64,000 nt of DNA, taken from PoT sp049331405. Its GTDB lineage: Bacteria; Planctomycetota; Planctomycetia; Isosphaerales; Isosphaeraceae. Both the position numbers and the translations under genes were made by a program. Below, piece after piece: positions 35,061 through 43,935 of this stretch. The stretch is from contig NZ_CP186276.1 in NCBI RefSeq assembly GCF_049331405.1, positions 137,469-201,468 of the forward strand, written 5' to 3'. Numbering within the stretch: the stretch's first letter is position 1; every line of letters starts with the position of its first letter. The notes under the pieces are model-generated. The model ran no database searches. It was not told the DNA's origin and was given only the letters and a program-made list of their open reading frames with translations.

Positions 35061-35680
35061 TCCTCCTCGGAGTGCTTGTCGTCGCCGTCCACGAAGTATG
35101 CGAATTGACCGATGACCGCCATGCGACGCTCGGGGGGCGTCGCCGGCTCCCACTTGCCCGAGAGCAGCTTGGACCAGTCGAGGATGACGAACCGGTCCAG
35201 GAGCGGACGCCCGTTGATGGCGTTCTTGGCCACGCCGAGCAGGCGGTCGAGCTCGCGGTCCCGCGTCTCCGCGTCGTTCTCCCTCGCCGCGAGCGTGAGC
35301 CTGAACCTGGCCCGCACCGTGTTCTGGACGTCGTACTCGTCGTCGGACTCGTCGACCTCCTCCCAGGAGTCGAGCTCGAGGTAGGCCGACTTCGCCTCGC
35401 CCGACGAGGAGCCCTTGGCCTCCGGGGGGCCCGTGAGGTGGACCCCGGAGAACTCGCCGGTCTGGTCGAGACGCCTTGCGATGTCCTCCAGGATCAGCCA
35501 GTCGCGGCCCGAGGTGGCCTGCGGGTTCTCGACGTTGCCGGGGTCGATGCCACCGAGCTCGCCGTGCTCGGCAGGCTGGTAGCCGGTGGCCGGCTGGCCG
35601 GGGAGCGGCACGTTGCCGGGGTCGACGCCGCCGAATGTGTCGTCGCCGCCGGGCCCGTATCCCGAAGGTGTTGGGCTCAA
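35057..35680 (-). CDS. Tail terminator / completion protein (probable)
   Basis: 207 residues from a TTG at 35680 that overlaps the upstream stop (TTGA). N-terminal 50 residues are a Pro/Gly-rich tail. The rest (DWLILEDIARRLDQTGEFSG, then TRDRELDRLLGVAKNAINGR, then KLLSGKWEP) resembles siphophage tail terminators that cap the tube at the neck. An ATG is not available in the frame. Confidence 0.5.
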   Translation of the reverse strand: MSPTPSGYGPGGDDTFGGVDPGNVPLPGQPATGYQPAEHGELGGIDPGNVENPQATSGRDWLILEDIARRLDQTGEFSGVHLTGPPEAKGSSSGEAKSAYLELDSWEEVDESDDEYDVQNTVRARFRLTLAARENDAETRDRELDRLLGVAKNAINGRPLLDRFVILDWSKLLSGKWEPATPPERRMAVIGQFAYFVDGDDKHSEEE

Positions 35681-36336
35681 GGGAGCACCGTGTTCCTGGT
35701 GGTGTTGGTGTTGGTCGACTGGATGCGGGTGACCGCCGGGTTCCCGGCCGCCTTGAAGATCGTCGTGGTGTGGTCGACGCTCTCGACGATGGTCCCGGCC
35801 GCGTACGCGGTCACGAGCTGGAGCGACTTGAGCATCGAGATGCCGTTCTCGATCTGGGCCGAGAGGAGCAGCGTTGCCGGGTCCTGCCCGTCGGCGTATC
35901 CGGCCACCGTCACCGTCCCTCCGGCCGCCGCGGGGTTGGCCGGAAGGTTGTCCGTCTTCGCCTTGATCGCCGTCACGTTGGCGGCGACGTCCGTGCTCTG
36001 CGTGGCGGTGAACGGCTCCTCGTAGACGAGCCCGCTGGTGCTCTCGACCCAGACGATCTTCCCGACCCACGTCGTGTCGAAGTTGGCGACGTTGACGTTG
36101 TAGGAGCCGGTGACTGTGACCGCCCCGAACGATCCCTCGGTGATGCCGGTGGCGGTGATCGGCCCGATCGGTGTCGATCCGTCGACGAGGACGATCTTGT
36201 AGCTGACCGTCGAGGCGAGGCCCGAGTAGGCGGCCCCGAGGGTGAAGTTGAACGGCTTGGTGATCGTCGCGGCCCCGGCCAGTTGGCCGAATGCCAGGGC
36301 GACGAACAGGAACGCGGAGCTGAAGAGGCGTCGCAT
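35677..36336 (-). CDS. Exported beta-rich phage protein
   Basis: 219 residues with a clear signal peptide (MRRLFSSAFLFVALAFGQ, cleavage after LAGA). The mature part is a beta-sandwich-like domain (FNFTLGAAYSGLASTVSYKI) and then a helical linker (VAANVTAIKAKTDNLP) of the kind found in lower-baseplate or fibre proteins. A Sec signal is odd for a virion protein, so it may act outside the cell or in the envelope of the lysogen. Confidence 0.55.
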   Translation of the reverse strand: MRRLFSSAFLFVALAFGQLAGAATITKPFNFTLGAAYSGLASTVSYKIVLVDGSTPIGPITATGITEGSFGAVTVTGSYNVNVANFDTTWVGKIVWVESTSGLVYEEPFTATQSTDVAANVTAIKAKTDNLPANPAAAGGTVTVAGYADGQDPATLLLSAQIENGISMLKSLQLVTAYAAGTIVESVDHTTTIFKAAGNPAVTRIQSTNTNTTRNTVLP

Positions 36337-36354
36337 GGCGGTGCGGTCTCCGGG

Positions 36355-37989
36355 TTAGGCGGCCTTGTCCAGGCGATAGCGGTGAGGTGGCGTGGCGACG
36401 GGCCGATCCGGCATCCGGAACACCATGCCCTCGTCGGGCCTCGCCGGCATCCGTCTCGTGACGCTGGTGGCCATCAGCCAGTCGCGGATGGCATGGGTGA
36501 TGCGGTCACCGTAGTAGTAGTGGCCGGTCTTGACGGGATGGATTCTGTCAGTCCAGATATACCTATACGATATATCATTTGAGTTGTTGAGCTGGCCCTG
36601 GTAGGACGTGCCGGTCATCCAATTGCCGGACGGGTCGTCGTAGATCGGGATGTACAGGCTATTGGCGTCGGCGAATTGGTTGAACGCCGCCTGGACGGCG
36701 GTCGCGAGGTCCGATTGCGTCTGGGCCGGGAACGTCGTCCGGGGCCACGGGCTGACGACTATGATCGGGGCGATCGGATTCGCCGCCCTGGCCGCCTGGA
36801 AGCAGGTGAATGCCTTAGCCTGCAGGTCCGGCAGGGCCGTCGCAGTGTTGTCGTTCCCGTTCACGTCGTTCGTGCCCAGGGCGAACACGTACACGTCGTA
36901 GGGCTGGGCCGAGAGGTCGGCGATCCGCACGGGGTCGCTCGCGGGGGGCAAGGCACCGCTGGCCTTGGAGTACCCGGTGCTTCCCAGGGCCATGCAGGTG
37001 GGTCGCCATCCCAGCTTGGCGGCGACCGTCCTGGCCCAGTTCACCGACTGCATGCCGGCGTCCCTGGGAGACCCGGCCGTGTAGCTGTCGCCGACGAACG
37101 CGGCGTTGACGACGTCGGGACCGTCCTTGGGCTTCCAGATCGAGTAGCTCGGGTCGACGGCGATCCTGCGGATGAAGGCCACGCCGCCGGCCCCGCCGCA
37201 GGTCTCATCCACCTGCTGATTGCCCAGCTCGAGCCGGACGCGGCGGACCTTGGACGAGCCGAAGGCGACGGTCACGGAGCCTGGGTTCGACCCGCACGCG
37301 TTGCCGTTGTTGTACATCGTCGTCGGCGTGGTCGAGACGTACTGCATCGGGCCCCCGTTCTCGGAGACCGCGACCATCACGCCGCCCTCGGCCGTGCGGA
37401 AGTAGCCGAACGAGATGTTCGGCGAGTCCGTCATCGTCTCGATGTACCAGCCGTTCTGATTTCCGACGACCCCGCCGACGTTGGAACCCGACGTGGTCGA
37501 GACCGACTTGACGTTGATGTAGTTGCCGGCCAGGGCCCCGCTGGTGTTGGCGAACACCACGCCCCCGACGACGATGATCTTGTCCTGGTTCTGCAGGACG
37601 CCGCCGTTCGCCAGGTAATACGAGTTGGTCTGCGAATCGCCCGAGGCCGACGTCACCGTGGGCGGCGACGTCATGGGCAGATTGTCGATGACGTTGTTGT
37701 TGGCCGCTCTCGATGCCGCCCGGCGTAGACGATCCAGGAGCATCCGCTGGTACGTCAGGCCCGTGCCATAACCGCCGGGGGTGGAGCCGTCGCCGATGAA
37801 CTCGAGCTTCGTCTCCTGCTCGACGACCCGCGTCCCCCTGGGGACATTCCATGCCAGACGCTGCGCCTTAGTCTTGGTGACCTGCGTCGGCGTGGGTGGG
37901 CCGCCGGCCTCGGAAACCGTGAGGTGCGAGACGGCCGCCAGTACGGCCAGGGCCGGCAGGAACGCGAGCCATTTGAGATGATTCTTCAT
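36355..37989 (-). CDS. GDSL/SGNH-family hydrolase with signal peptide
   Basis: 544 residues. After a signal peptide (residues 1-28) and a beta-rich domain (about 60-280), an SGNH hydrolase begins: block I FVGDSYTAG with Ser302, block III LGTNDVN with Asn374, block V TDRIHPVKTGH with Asp481 and His484. All catalytic residues are present. Such enzymes remove acetyl or acyl groups from polysaccharides or lipids, a plausible depolymerase or deacetylase on host surface sugars. The signal peptide is unusual in a tail module. Confidence 0.85.
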   Translation of the reverse strand: MKNHLKWLAFLPALAVLAAVSHLTVSEAGGPPTPTQVTKTKAQRLAWNVPRGTRVVEQETKLEFIGDGSTPGGYGTGLTYQRMLLDRLRRAASRAANNNVIDNLPMTSPPTVTSASGDSQTNSYYLANGGVLQNQDKIIVVGGVVFANTSGALAGNYINVKSVSTTSGSNVGGVVGNQNGWYIETMTDSPNISFGYFRTAEGGVMVAVSENGGPMQYVSTTPTTMYNNGNACGSNPGSVTVAFGSSKVRRVRLELGNQQVDETCGGAGGVAFIRRIAVDPSYSIWKPKDGPDVVNAAFVGDSYTAGSPRDAGMQSVNWARTVAAKLGWRPTCMALGSTGYSKASGALPPASDPVRIADLSAQPYDVYVFALGTNDVNGNDNTATALPDLQAKAFTCFQAARAANPIAPIIVVSPWPRTTFPAQTQSDLATAVQAAFNQFADANSLYIPIYDDPSGNWMTGTSYQGQLNNSNDISYRYIWTDRIHPVKTGHYYYGDRITHAIRDWLMATSVTRRMPARPDEGMVFRMPDRPVATPPHRYRLDKAA

Positions 37990-38008
37990 GCTGGTATGAA
38001 CCCTCGGA

Positions 38009-38587
38009 TCAACTTGCGGTCAGGTAATCGACCATGTCGGGCGGGGTGGAGTCGGCCAGGAGCGTGACGACGGCGTCGTTCGCCTCCTCGTGCGTCCCCG
38101 CGAGGTCGGTGGAGTAGGCCCGGACGGCGATCTGGTACGTCGAGCCGTCGGAAAGGCCGGCGATGCTGGCCGAGTAGTGGAGCAGGTCGGCGGCGGTCAC
38201 GGTGGCCACGGGCGTGGCGTAGCTGACGGACGGTGTCCCGGCGTAGACGTGGAAACCGGTCGGCCTGGCGGCGGACCTCTGGTACGGGTACGACCACGTG
38301 ACCCTCGCCCCGCCGCCCTTCGTCGGGGTGGCCGCGAGCCCGACGGGTGCCGGCGGCACTCCGCTGACGTCCTGGTATCCGCCGCCAATGACGACCTCGA
38401 CGGCGGCGTCCACGTTCGACTCGGAGAGGCCGGTGACGGTGTCCCTGGCCCGCACGCCAAACCGCCAGTCGCCCGGCGTCAACGCGGACGATGTCCACGT
38501 CAGTGCGGAAACGCTGGCGACGGCGGTGCCGTAGTCGATCGGGCCGCCCGCCCCGTCGTTCAGGAAGATGTCGTACTCGATCGCCAT
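38009..38587 (-). CDS. Fibronectin III-like phage protein
   Basis: 192 residues from the ATG at 38587. Two FN3-type beta sandwiches: WTSSALTPGDWRFGVRARDT, then GARVTWSYPY, FHVYAGTPSV and YQIAVRAYSTDLAG. Same architecture as the protein at 24776-25459. Probably a virion surface decoration or an adaptor for the hydrolases downstream. No ribosome site is visible between palindrome copy 8 and the ATG. Confidence 0.65.
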   Translation of the reverse strand: MAIEYDIFLNDGAGGPIDYGTAVASVSALTWTSSALTPGDWRFGVRARDTVTGLSESNVDAAVEVVIGGGYQDVSGVPPAPVGLAATPTKGGGARVTWSYPYQRSAARPTGFHVYAGTPSVSYATPVATVTAADLLHYSASIAGLSDGSTYQIAVRAYSTDLAGTHEEANDAVVTLLADSTPPDMVDYLTAS

Positions 38588-38598
38588 GCGTGCGACGG

Positions 38599-38622
38599 CA
38601 AGAGCGCCGATCGGCGCTCTTG
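38599..38622. repeat. Palindrome copy 8 (24 bp)
   Basis: Starts 2 nt after the stop at 38625 and ends 11 nt before the FN3 gene start at 38587. Confidence 0.95.
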
Positions 38623-38624
38623 GA

Positions 38625-38930
38625 TCAGTTGCCCGACAGCCCCGGGAACCACTTCATGGCCGAGGCCCGCTTGACGCCGAGTATTGCCGTCGAGCCGCTG
38701 AGTGGGTCGGTGAGCGTGAGCTTGCCGGTGTTTGGGATGCCCGCGATCGTGACCGTGGCACTGGTCGGGGAGAGGACCTGCTGGCTCGTGATCATGGCCC
38801 CGGCCACGCCGGAGAGCGTGAACAGCGGCACGCCCGGCGTCCCGGCCGTCCAGCTGGTGCCGACGCCGGTGACGACGACCGTCGTGGGCGTGTTCAGGTT
38901 GATGTTGGCCCTGTCGAGGGAGATGCTCAT
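38625..38930 (-). CDS. Small beta-rich structural protein (bacterial Ig-like)
   Basis: 101 residues from the ATG at 38930, overlapping the upstream stop (ATGA). Sequence (RANINLNTPTTVVVTGVGTS, then PTSATVTIAGIPNTGKLTL) is a single Ig-like or IPT-like beta sandwich. Probably a head decoration or neck protein. Confidence 0.6.
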   Translation of the reverse strand: MSISLDRANINLNTPTTVVVTGVGTSWTAGTPGVPLFTLSGVAGAMITSQQVLSPTSATVTIAGIPNTGKLTLTDPLSGSTAILGVKRASAMKWFPGLSGN

Positions 38931-39607
38931 CGGCTTATCTTCTTGGAGAGCCGCCCGACCGGCGGCGAGGCCTGCCCGAGCGGGCCCCACTTGAGGTTGA
39001 TCCTGTCGATGGCGTCGTCGAGTTCGACTTTCACGGCGGCGAGCTTCAGCTTCCAGTCGCCCTGGTCAGTCCTCGTCTCGCTGAGGTACTGGCGATGGAG
39101 CACGGTGAGGATGGCGGCCTGACGCAGCTGCCTCCGGTCGTAGACCCAGGACGGGGCACGCACCGCGATCAAGGGATCGATGCCGTACTGCTGGTTGATG
39201 TCGTAGCTGGCACACTCGATCTGGGGCCCGAGGGTGCGGATCTCGAACTGGACGGTGATGAGGCCGCCGATCGGGGCAGGCGGCTGGCCGACCCCCGAGG
39301 CCTGGCCGATCCTGCGGAGCGTCAGCGAATGGCCGGACGCCGCGTCGACCGCGAGCATCTGCCCCGCCCCCTTGAAGAGGCCCTTGGGCTGGGTGAGCAG
39401 GACGATGCTGCCCGGCTGCACGCCGGCCGCCCCGAAGTCGATCGAGAGCGAGTTGAGCGTCCAGGGGGAGCCGCCGTCGAAGTAGCCGTCGGTCGCTGCG
39501 GCGAGCTGCTGCGATGCCGGGCACAGGGCCCAGAAGTCGCCCTGTGCCCGCACGGCGATATCCTCGTCCGTGGCATAGACCGTCGAGAGGAAGGATGGGA
39601 TCGTCAT
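38927..39607 (-). CDS. Head-tail connector-like protein
   Basis: 226 residues from the ATG at 39607. N-terminal helix/beta part (FLSTVYATDEDIAVRAQGDF), a beta core (VLLTQPKGLFKGAGQMLAVD), then helices with YDRRQLRQAAILTVLHRQYL and LKLAAVKVELDDAIDRINLK. Position between the head morphogenesis and tail completion genes fits an adaptor or connector. This is a placement-based guess. Confidence 0.5.
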   Translation of the reverse strand: MTIPSFLSTVYATDEDIAVRAQGDFWALCPASQQLAAATDGYFDGGSPWTLNSLSIDFGAAGVQPGSIVLLTQPKGLFKGAGQMLAVDAASGHSLTLRRIGQASGVGQPPAPIGGLITVQFEIRTLGPQIECASYDINQQYGIDPLIAVRAPSWVYDRRQLRQAAILTVLHRQYLSETRTDQGDWKLKLAAVKVELDDAIDRINLKWGPLGQASPPVGRLSKKISR

Positions 39608-39629
39608 GGCTTTGATTCTCTTCGTCGCC

Positions 39630-39899
39630 TCAGTAGACCGTGCCCGGGGGCTGTCCCAGTTTGGGCACGAAGGTCGGCTGGACCCCGAAGTGTTCGGCGA
39701 GTTGGTTGAGGTAGGAAACCCCGAACGGGCCCTGACTCGGAGAATAGTTACGCATGTCGATCAGGTCGGCCCGGCCACGGAGGTTCTGGGCGATATACTC
39801 GTTACCCTCGAAGGTCCACTCCCCTCCGACATGGAGGGTAGCCTTGGCCTTCTCATCGCCGAAGGCGACCTCGACCGATCCGATCTCGCTGTCGCTCAC
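39630..39899 (-). CDS. Small hypothetical phage protein
   Basis: 89 residues from a GTG at 39899 overlapping the upstream stop (GTGA). Contains EVAFGDEKAKATLHVGGEWT. No family recognised. Located right behind the zincin-containing minor head protein. Confidence 0.5.
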   Translation of the reverse strand: MSDSEIGSVEVAFGDEKAKATLHVGGEWTFEGNEYIAQNLRGRADLIDMRNYSPSQGPFGVSYLNQLAEHFGVQPTFVPKLGQPPGTVY

Positions 39900-41587
39900 C
39901 TGAGGCTCCCGTCCAGGATTCCGAGGATGAACTTGCAGTATTCCGGGTCTTTCTTCGCGAAGTCCACCGGATCAGCATAGAAGTATTCCATGCCCATCGA
40001 GAGCACTTCGCTCGACCTGCGGCCGTAAGGCTTCCCGACATACCAGGCCGACGATCCTTCGCCGAACGCCTCGTCGAATCGATCCTTGCGACCCTCTTCA
40101 TCATCTCCATACCGGCTGCCGGGGAACAGATCCTTGAGTTTCTGGGGCTTCTCGTCCCCTACCCTATGCTTGAGGAATTCCTGGGTCCTGACGCATATAT
40201 CATCCGCCCCCTGTTTGTACTCGGTATCCAGGGCGTGGGCGATCTCGTGGACGGCCGTGCGGCTAGGGCAGCGGAAGGACAGGGCCACATAGCCGGAAGA
40301 ATGGTATGCTCTCTGCTCCTCATTGCTGGGGATTTGAGCGACAGGTATCGACATTTTAAGTTCTTGACCCTTCGCGAACGCGGCCTGATACCAGTCGACT
40401 GCGGCTTTTAGGTTCTCCCGGGTTTCCGCCGACAGCGGGTCCTTCTGTGAACCTCCAGGGCTGAAAGAAGATACCTCCGGACAGGACAGGTTTATAGGGT
40501 TCGCGACACGGATGATGTCGAGGACCTTTTGCCTGGCCACCTCCTCGATACCGTCAATCTTCGACCTGATCAGTGCCCGCTCCTCTTTCAGCTTTTGGAT
40601 CTCCAATTCGATCCTCTGGCGTTCCTCGAGGTCTTGGCCTTTGGGCTTGCCCCGAGTCTTCCGGTCGAGCTTCTCCCTGGCCTCGAGCAGCGGGATCATC
40701 CGCTTGTTCAGGTCGTCGTTCTCGTCCTGATACGATTGCCTCAGCTTCTCGATCTCATCGCCGACCTTGGCGATCTTCTCGAGCTTGGCGTCGCCTTCCG
40801 CATATCCCTTGATCCGCTCCTCGATCGGCTGTCCCGGCATGATCGGGACCGGCGGCTGCGGTTTCGTCGCCTTCGGCACTGGCGGTGCCGGTTTGGGCGT
40901 TGGCTTGGGCGAAGGCGGCTTGGCTCCTCCGGTGCCACCCTGGGTCGGCCCTTGCGGCGGCTTCGGAGTCTTCGGGTCGACCGGCATGTATCCCTTGCCG
41001 CTGGGCCCGGCACCGATGGTGACACGATCGGCGACACGCCCCCCGAAGGCCTCCCTGATCTGATCCTTCGTGATGCCCATGCCCATGAGGTTCTCGACCA
41101 GCTGCTTGCGTTGCTGATCGACGATCTGGTGTGCGGGCGTGTTGACCGCAGCGTGGGCCTCGTCCGCCCTGTACTTCGGGACGCCGGCCTTGGTCATCTG
41201 CTCGACGCTGAGCTTGTTGCGGCTCACGACCTCGCGGAGCGACCGCACCCTGGCCTTGGTCACGACCTCTTCCCAGCCCACGACGCCCGACTCGATGAGC
41301 TGCCAGTTGGCCTTGCCCACGGCGACGGACTGCTGCCTCGGGCTGAGCTGGCGGATCTCCTCCATGAAGTCGACGAAGGGATGGGCCGCCTCGCCGGGCA
41401 TGATCGGGCGATTCTCGCAGCGGCATCCCCGGTGGAACGGGATCGGCCAGAATGACCCGATCGCGTACGCATACTGGATGCAAACCCCGCAGGAGTTGCT
41501 GAACGAGACGATGAGCTGATAGAGGATCTTGCCCGTCTCATTCGTGTAGACGTCGCCCGCATCGCCGTTGAAGATGACCTTCGCCAA
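39896..41587 (-). CDS. Minor head protein fused to a zincin-like metallopeptidase domain
   Basis: 563 residues from a TTG at 41587. Residues 1-175 resemble the phage head-morphogenesis type with a Cys cluster (SNSCGVCIQYAYAIGSFWPI, then RGCRCENRPIMPGE). A proline-rich linker (about 205-255) and a long coiled coil (260-360) follow. The C-terminal 200 residues contain AVHEIAHALD, a zinc-binding HExxH, and a later Glu in SSEVLSMGMEY. Such a domain could process capsid proteins or act at infection. The N-terminal part is duplicated at 28754-29425. Confidence 0.7.
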   Translation of the reverse strand: MAKVIFNGDAGDVYTNETGKILYQLIVSFSNSCGVCIQYAYAIGSFWPIPFHRGCRCENRPIMPGEAAHPFVDFMEEIRQLSPRQQSVAVGKANWQLIESGVVGWEEVVTKARVRSLREVVSRNKLSVEQMTKAGVPKYRADEAHAAVNTPAHQIVDQQRKQLVENLMGMGITKDQIREAFGGRVADRVTIGAGPSGKGYMPVDPKTPKPPQGPTQGGTGGAKPPSPKPTPKPAPPVPKATKPQPPVPIMPGQPIEERIKGYAEGDAKLEKIAKVGDEIEKLRQSYQDENDDLNKRMIPLLEAREKLDRKTRGKPKGQDLEERQRIELEIQKLKEERALIRSKIDGIEEVARQKVLDIIRVANPINLSCPEVSSFSPGGSQKDPLSAETRENLKAAVDWYQAAFAKGQELKMSIPVAQIPSNEEQRAYHSSGYVALSFRCPSRTAVHEIAHALDTEYKQGADDICVRTQEFLKHRVGDEKPQKLKDLFPGSRYGDDEEGRKDRFDEAFGEGSSAWYVGKPYGRRSSEVLSMGMEYFYADPVDFAKKDPEYCKFILGILDGSLR

Positions 41588-41590
41588 GCG

Positions 41591-42121
41591 TCACTTCTTC
41601 TTTTTCTTCGCCGCCTTGGCCGATGGCTTCGGCTGTGCGGCGGGCGTGCCTGCGGTCAGCCCCATCGCCCGCTCCTCGGCCTTGGCCGTCGCCTTGTTGC
41701 TCCGCGTCGCCTTCGAGATCGGGGACTTGTCGACAGGCATTTTGCGACCCTTCAATTTGGACGGCAAAGGCAAGTAGACCGACAACACGTCGGCCACTCC
41801 ATCGATGCCGTATTCCATCAACAGTTTGTAGCCGACGAATCGATTTCCGCCCAACTCATTGCACAAATACTGGTGCATCTGTGCGAATAAGGCATGCGTC
41901 ATCTCGTGGCAAATCGTATGACGTTGCTCCTCTTCGCTGTTTTGGAGAAAACCATTCGAGAGGTAGACCACCAGGACTTTACGGCCGTAGATTAATTCGA
42001 CCCTGGCGTTGTAATCCGGATTGCCTGGCCCCTCATCGGAGATTGACACAGTCCAATCGCGGAGCCGCATCAGGTTTGCGATGTGGCGGACATAGGGCTC
42101 GAACTGCTTCCGTGTCTTCAA
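41591..42121 (-). CDS. HExxH metallopeptidase-like protein with Lys-rich tail
   Basis: 176 residues from a TTG at 42121. RHTICHEMTHALFAQMHQYL carries the zincin motif HEMTH at about residue 69. The N-terminal part (NLMRLRDWTVSISDEG) resembles SprT-like folds. The last 40 residues are Ala/Lys-rich, ending in AAKKKKK. It sits next to the other HExxH protein, so the head module has two zincin candidates in a row. Confidence 0.6.
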   Translation of the reverse strand: MKTRKQFEPYVRHIANLMRLRDWTVSISDEGPGNPDYNARVELIYGRKVLVVYLSNGFLQNSEEEQRHTICHEMTHALFAQMHQYLCNELGGNRFVGYKLLMEYGIDGVADVLSVYLPLPSKLKGRKMPVDKSPISKATRSNKATAKAEERAMGLTAGTPAAQPKPSAKAAKKKKK

Positions 42122-42122
42122 T

Positions 42123-42794
42123 TCACGCCCCCACGGTGATCGGCGAGTCGTCGAGGTAGTCGGGATGGACGACGTCGCGACCCGCCTGGACGTCCGCCAT
42201 CACCTGCCCGTCGCTGAGTGCCAGCCTGGCCGTATTCCAGATCGCGTCCCTGGACTGCTTCTCCCAGGTGCCGAGCAGGTCGGCCTTGGAGCGGCGATCG
42301 CCGTCCCGCCGGCCCGCCAGAGTCGCGTTGGCCCTGGCCTGCTCCTTGGCCCTGGCGATCGGGCCTCCAATCTCCTGCCTGAGGTCGTATCCGTGGAGGA
42401 TCGCACCCCTGACGCGTGCCGCGTTCGCCGCCGTCGGCTCGGCGTCAGGAGAGGCGATCATGTCGGCCGGGATCACCCCCTTCCACTCGGCAAATGATCG
42501 GCGATAGAAAGACTCCCTCGCATCCCTGAGCACCCCCTCCAGCGACATGACCCTGGGCCCTGCCAGGGCGGCCCATAGCTCGTCCATGCGGCTCATCGCC
42601 GCGACATAGCTCGGCGACTGGACGACGCGTCTCAGCGTCTTCCGGCCGTCGGGCGTCCGCCTCAGCGTGTCGGTGACAGCCCGGTCCAGGTGGGCCCTGG
42701 CATCACCGACCTTCGCCGTCACGAGGTCGAACACCTTGCGGTTCCAGGCGGCGAGCTCCTCGAGCTGCCTCCGTGCCTTGGACTCGAGGCTCAC
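42123..42794 (-). CDS. Hypothetical head-region protein
   Basis: 223 residues from a GTG at 42794 overlapping the upstream stop (GTGA). Mostly helical, rich in Arg and Ala (LEELAAWNRKVFDLVTAKVG, then DLRQEIGGPIARAKEQARAN). It looks like the N-terminal part of phage minor head proteins but lacks the conserved C-terminal motifs. Function unknown. Confidence 0.5.
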   Translation of the reverse strand: MSLESKARRQLEELAAWNRKVFDLVTAKVGDARAHLDRAVTDTLRRTPDGRKTLRRVVQSPSYVAAMSRMDELWAALAGPRVMSLEGVLRDARESFYRRSFAEWKGVIPADMIASPDAEPTAANAARVRGAILHGYDLRQEIGGPIARAKEQARANATLAGRRDGDRRSKADLLGTWEKQSRDAIWNTARLALSDGQVMADVQAGRDVVHPDYLDDSPITVGA

Positions 42795-43525
42795 GGCTGG
42801 GTGCGGACCTTGCGTGCCGTGCCGTTGGAGTCGACCACCGTCTTGACCGTGCCGGGGTTGGCAACGACCAGGGCGGTGATCTCGTTCATCGCCGTGGCGA
42901 GGACCTGCAAGGCCACGGCGTGGTCGTTGAGGCGGGAGACCTGCTCCGCATACGGGACCGGTGCCCCGCTCATGAAGTTGTCGACGTCGGCCGTCGCGTT
43001 GTAGAACGACTTGTCGAGGCGGTTCTCCTGGGCCGTCCTCGCGAGGGCCGCAGCCCTGGACGAGATCGCCGTCGTGTTCGTCGTCGGAGGTGCGACGACC
43101 TGGGCACCCGTCGGGGCGGCGGCCGAGGCGTTGTACGTCGTCCCGGTGATGCCGCTCGCGTAGAGGACCTCGGAGCCGCTGGCACCGCCCACGGCCGTCA
43201 GGTAGAGCTTGCGGTCCACGTTTCCCGACTGGAGTGCCGGGAAGGTGAACTGCGGGATGTTGCCGGCCGCGACCGTGAACTGGGTCGACTCGGACGACTT
43301 GGTCGTCTCGCCGATTCCGTTGGTCTCGGTGTAGACGGCGTAGTAGGCACCCGCGGCGAGGCTGCCGCCGCTGGCACCGCCGCCCGTGACGTTGATCGTC
43401 GGTGCGGTGGTCGGGTTGCCCGTCGCGGTCTGGGCCGCGATGACCTTGTCGAGGTGCCCCTTCAGCCCCAGCGTCCTGAGCTGGCTGAAGGTGACTCCCG
43501 AGGCCTTCAGTGTGGGAACGGCCAC
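42791..43525 (-). CDS. Beta-rich structural protein, head decoration or fibre
   Basis: 244 residues from a GTG at 43525. A central Gly/Ser/Thr-rich FN3-like domain (TINVTGGGASGGSLAAGAYY, then AVYTETNGIGETTKSSES, then DRKLYLTAVGGASGSEVLYA) and a helical C-terminus. Possibly a capsid decoration protein given its place two genes downstream of the major capsid gene. Confidence 0.5.
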   Translation of the reverse strand: MAVPTLKASGVTFSQLRTLGLKGHLDKVIAAQTATGNPTTAPTINVTGGGASGGSLAAGAYYAVYTETNGIGETTKSSESTQFTVAAGNIPQFTFPALQSGNVDRKLYLTAVGGASGSEVLYASGITGTTYNASAAAPTGAQVVAPPTTNTTAISSRAAALARTAQENRLDKSFYNATADVDNFMSGAPVPYAEQVSRLNDHAVALQVLATAMNEITALVVANPGTVKTVVDSNGTARKVRTQP

Positions 43526-43528
43526 GTC

Positions 43529-43879
43529 TTATGCCCCCTTCCGCCGCTTGATGGGCTGCCCGTCGGCCTCGCTGACGGGCACGAGGTCGTTGCCGCCCTC
43601 GTCGATGCCGAGCCCCTGCCTGGCGGCCTCGATGGCGAGCTCGGCCGCACGGAACGCGATCGCCAACGCGTCGCGGTGGACGCAGGCCGCCTTGAAGATG
43701 TCACGCCGCTGCTCGCCGCCGTAGTTCGAGGCCTGGCCGACCTGTGACGCGAGCGAGTGCAGCGACGGGTTGCGGGATGCCCGGTTGACCGCGTCGGCCG
43801 TCGCCTCGTAGCCGAGATCGGCGGCGGCACGCGTGACGAACGGCGGGTATCCGGGGAAGCTGTATTTCGGGTCTGGCAC
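43529..43879 (-). CDS. Hypothetical head-region protein
   Basis: 116 residues from a GTG at 43879, chosen because GGGAG lies 7-11 nt upstream and no ATG is available in frame after palindrome copy 9. Sequence VPDPKYSFPGYPPFVTRAAA, then FRAAELAIEAARQGLGIDEG. Helical. First gene after the major capsid protein, so a head completion or decoration role is possible. Confidence 0.5.
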   Translation of the reverse strand: MPDPKYSFPGYPPFVTRAAADLGYEATADAVNRASRNPSLHSLASQVGQASNYGGEQRRDIFKAACVHRDALAIAFRAAELAIEAARQGLGIDEGGNDLVPVSEADGQPIKRRKGA

Positions 43880-43896
43880 TGTGTGTCTCCCGGCAT

Positions 43897-43928
43897 GTCC
43901 CAAGAGCGCCGATCGGCGCTCTTGGGAC
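43897..43928. repeat. Palindrome copy 9 (32 bp)
   Basis: Core extended by GTCC/GGAC on the two sides. Between the capsid stop at 43936 and the next start at 43879. Confidence 0.95.
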
Positions 43929-43935
43929 GGCCTGG

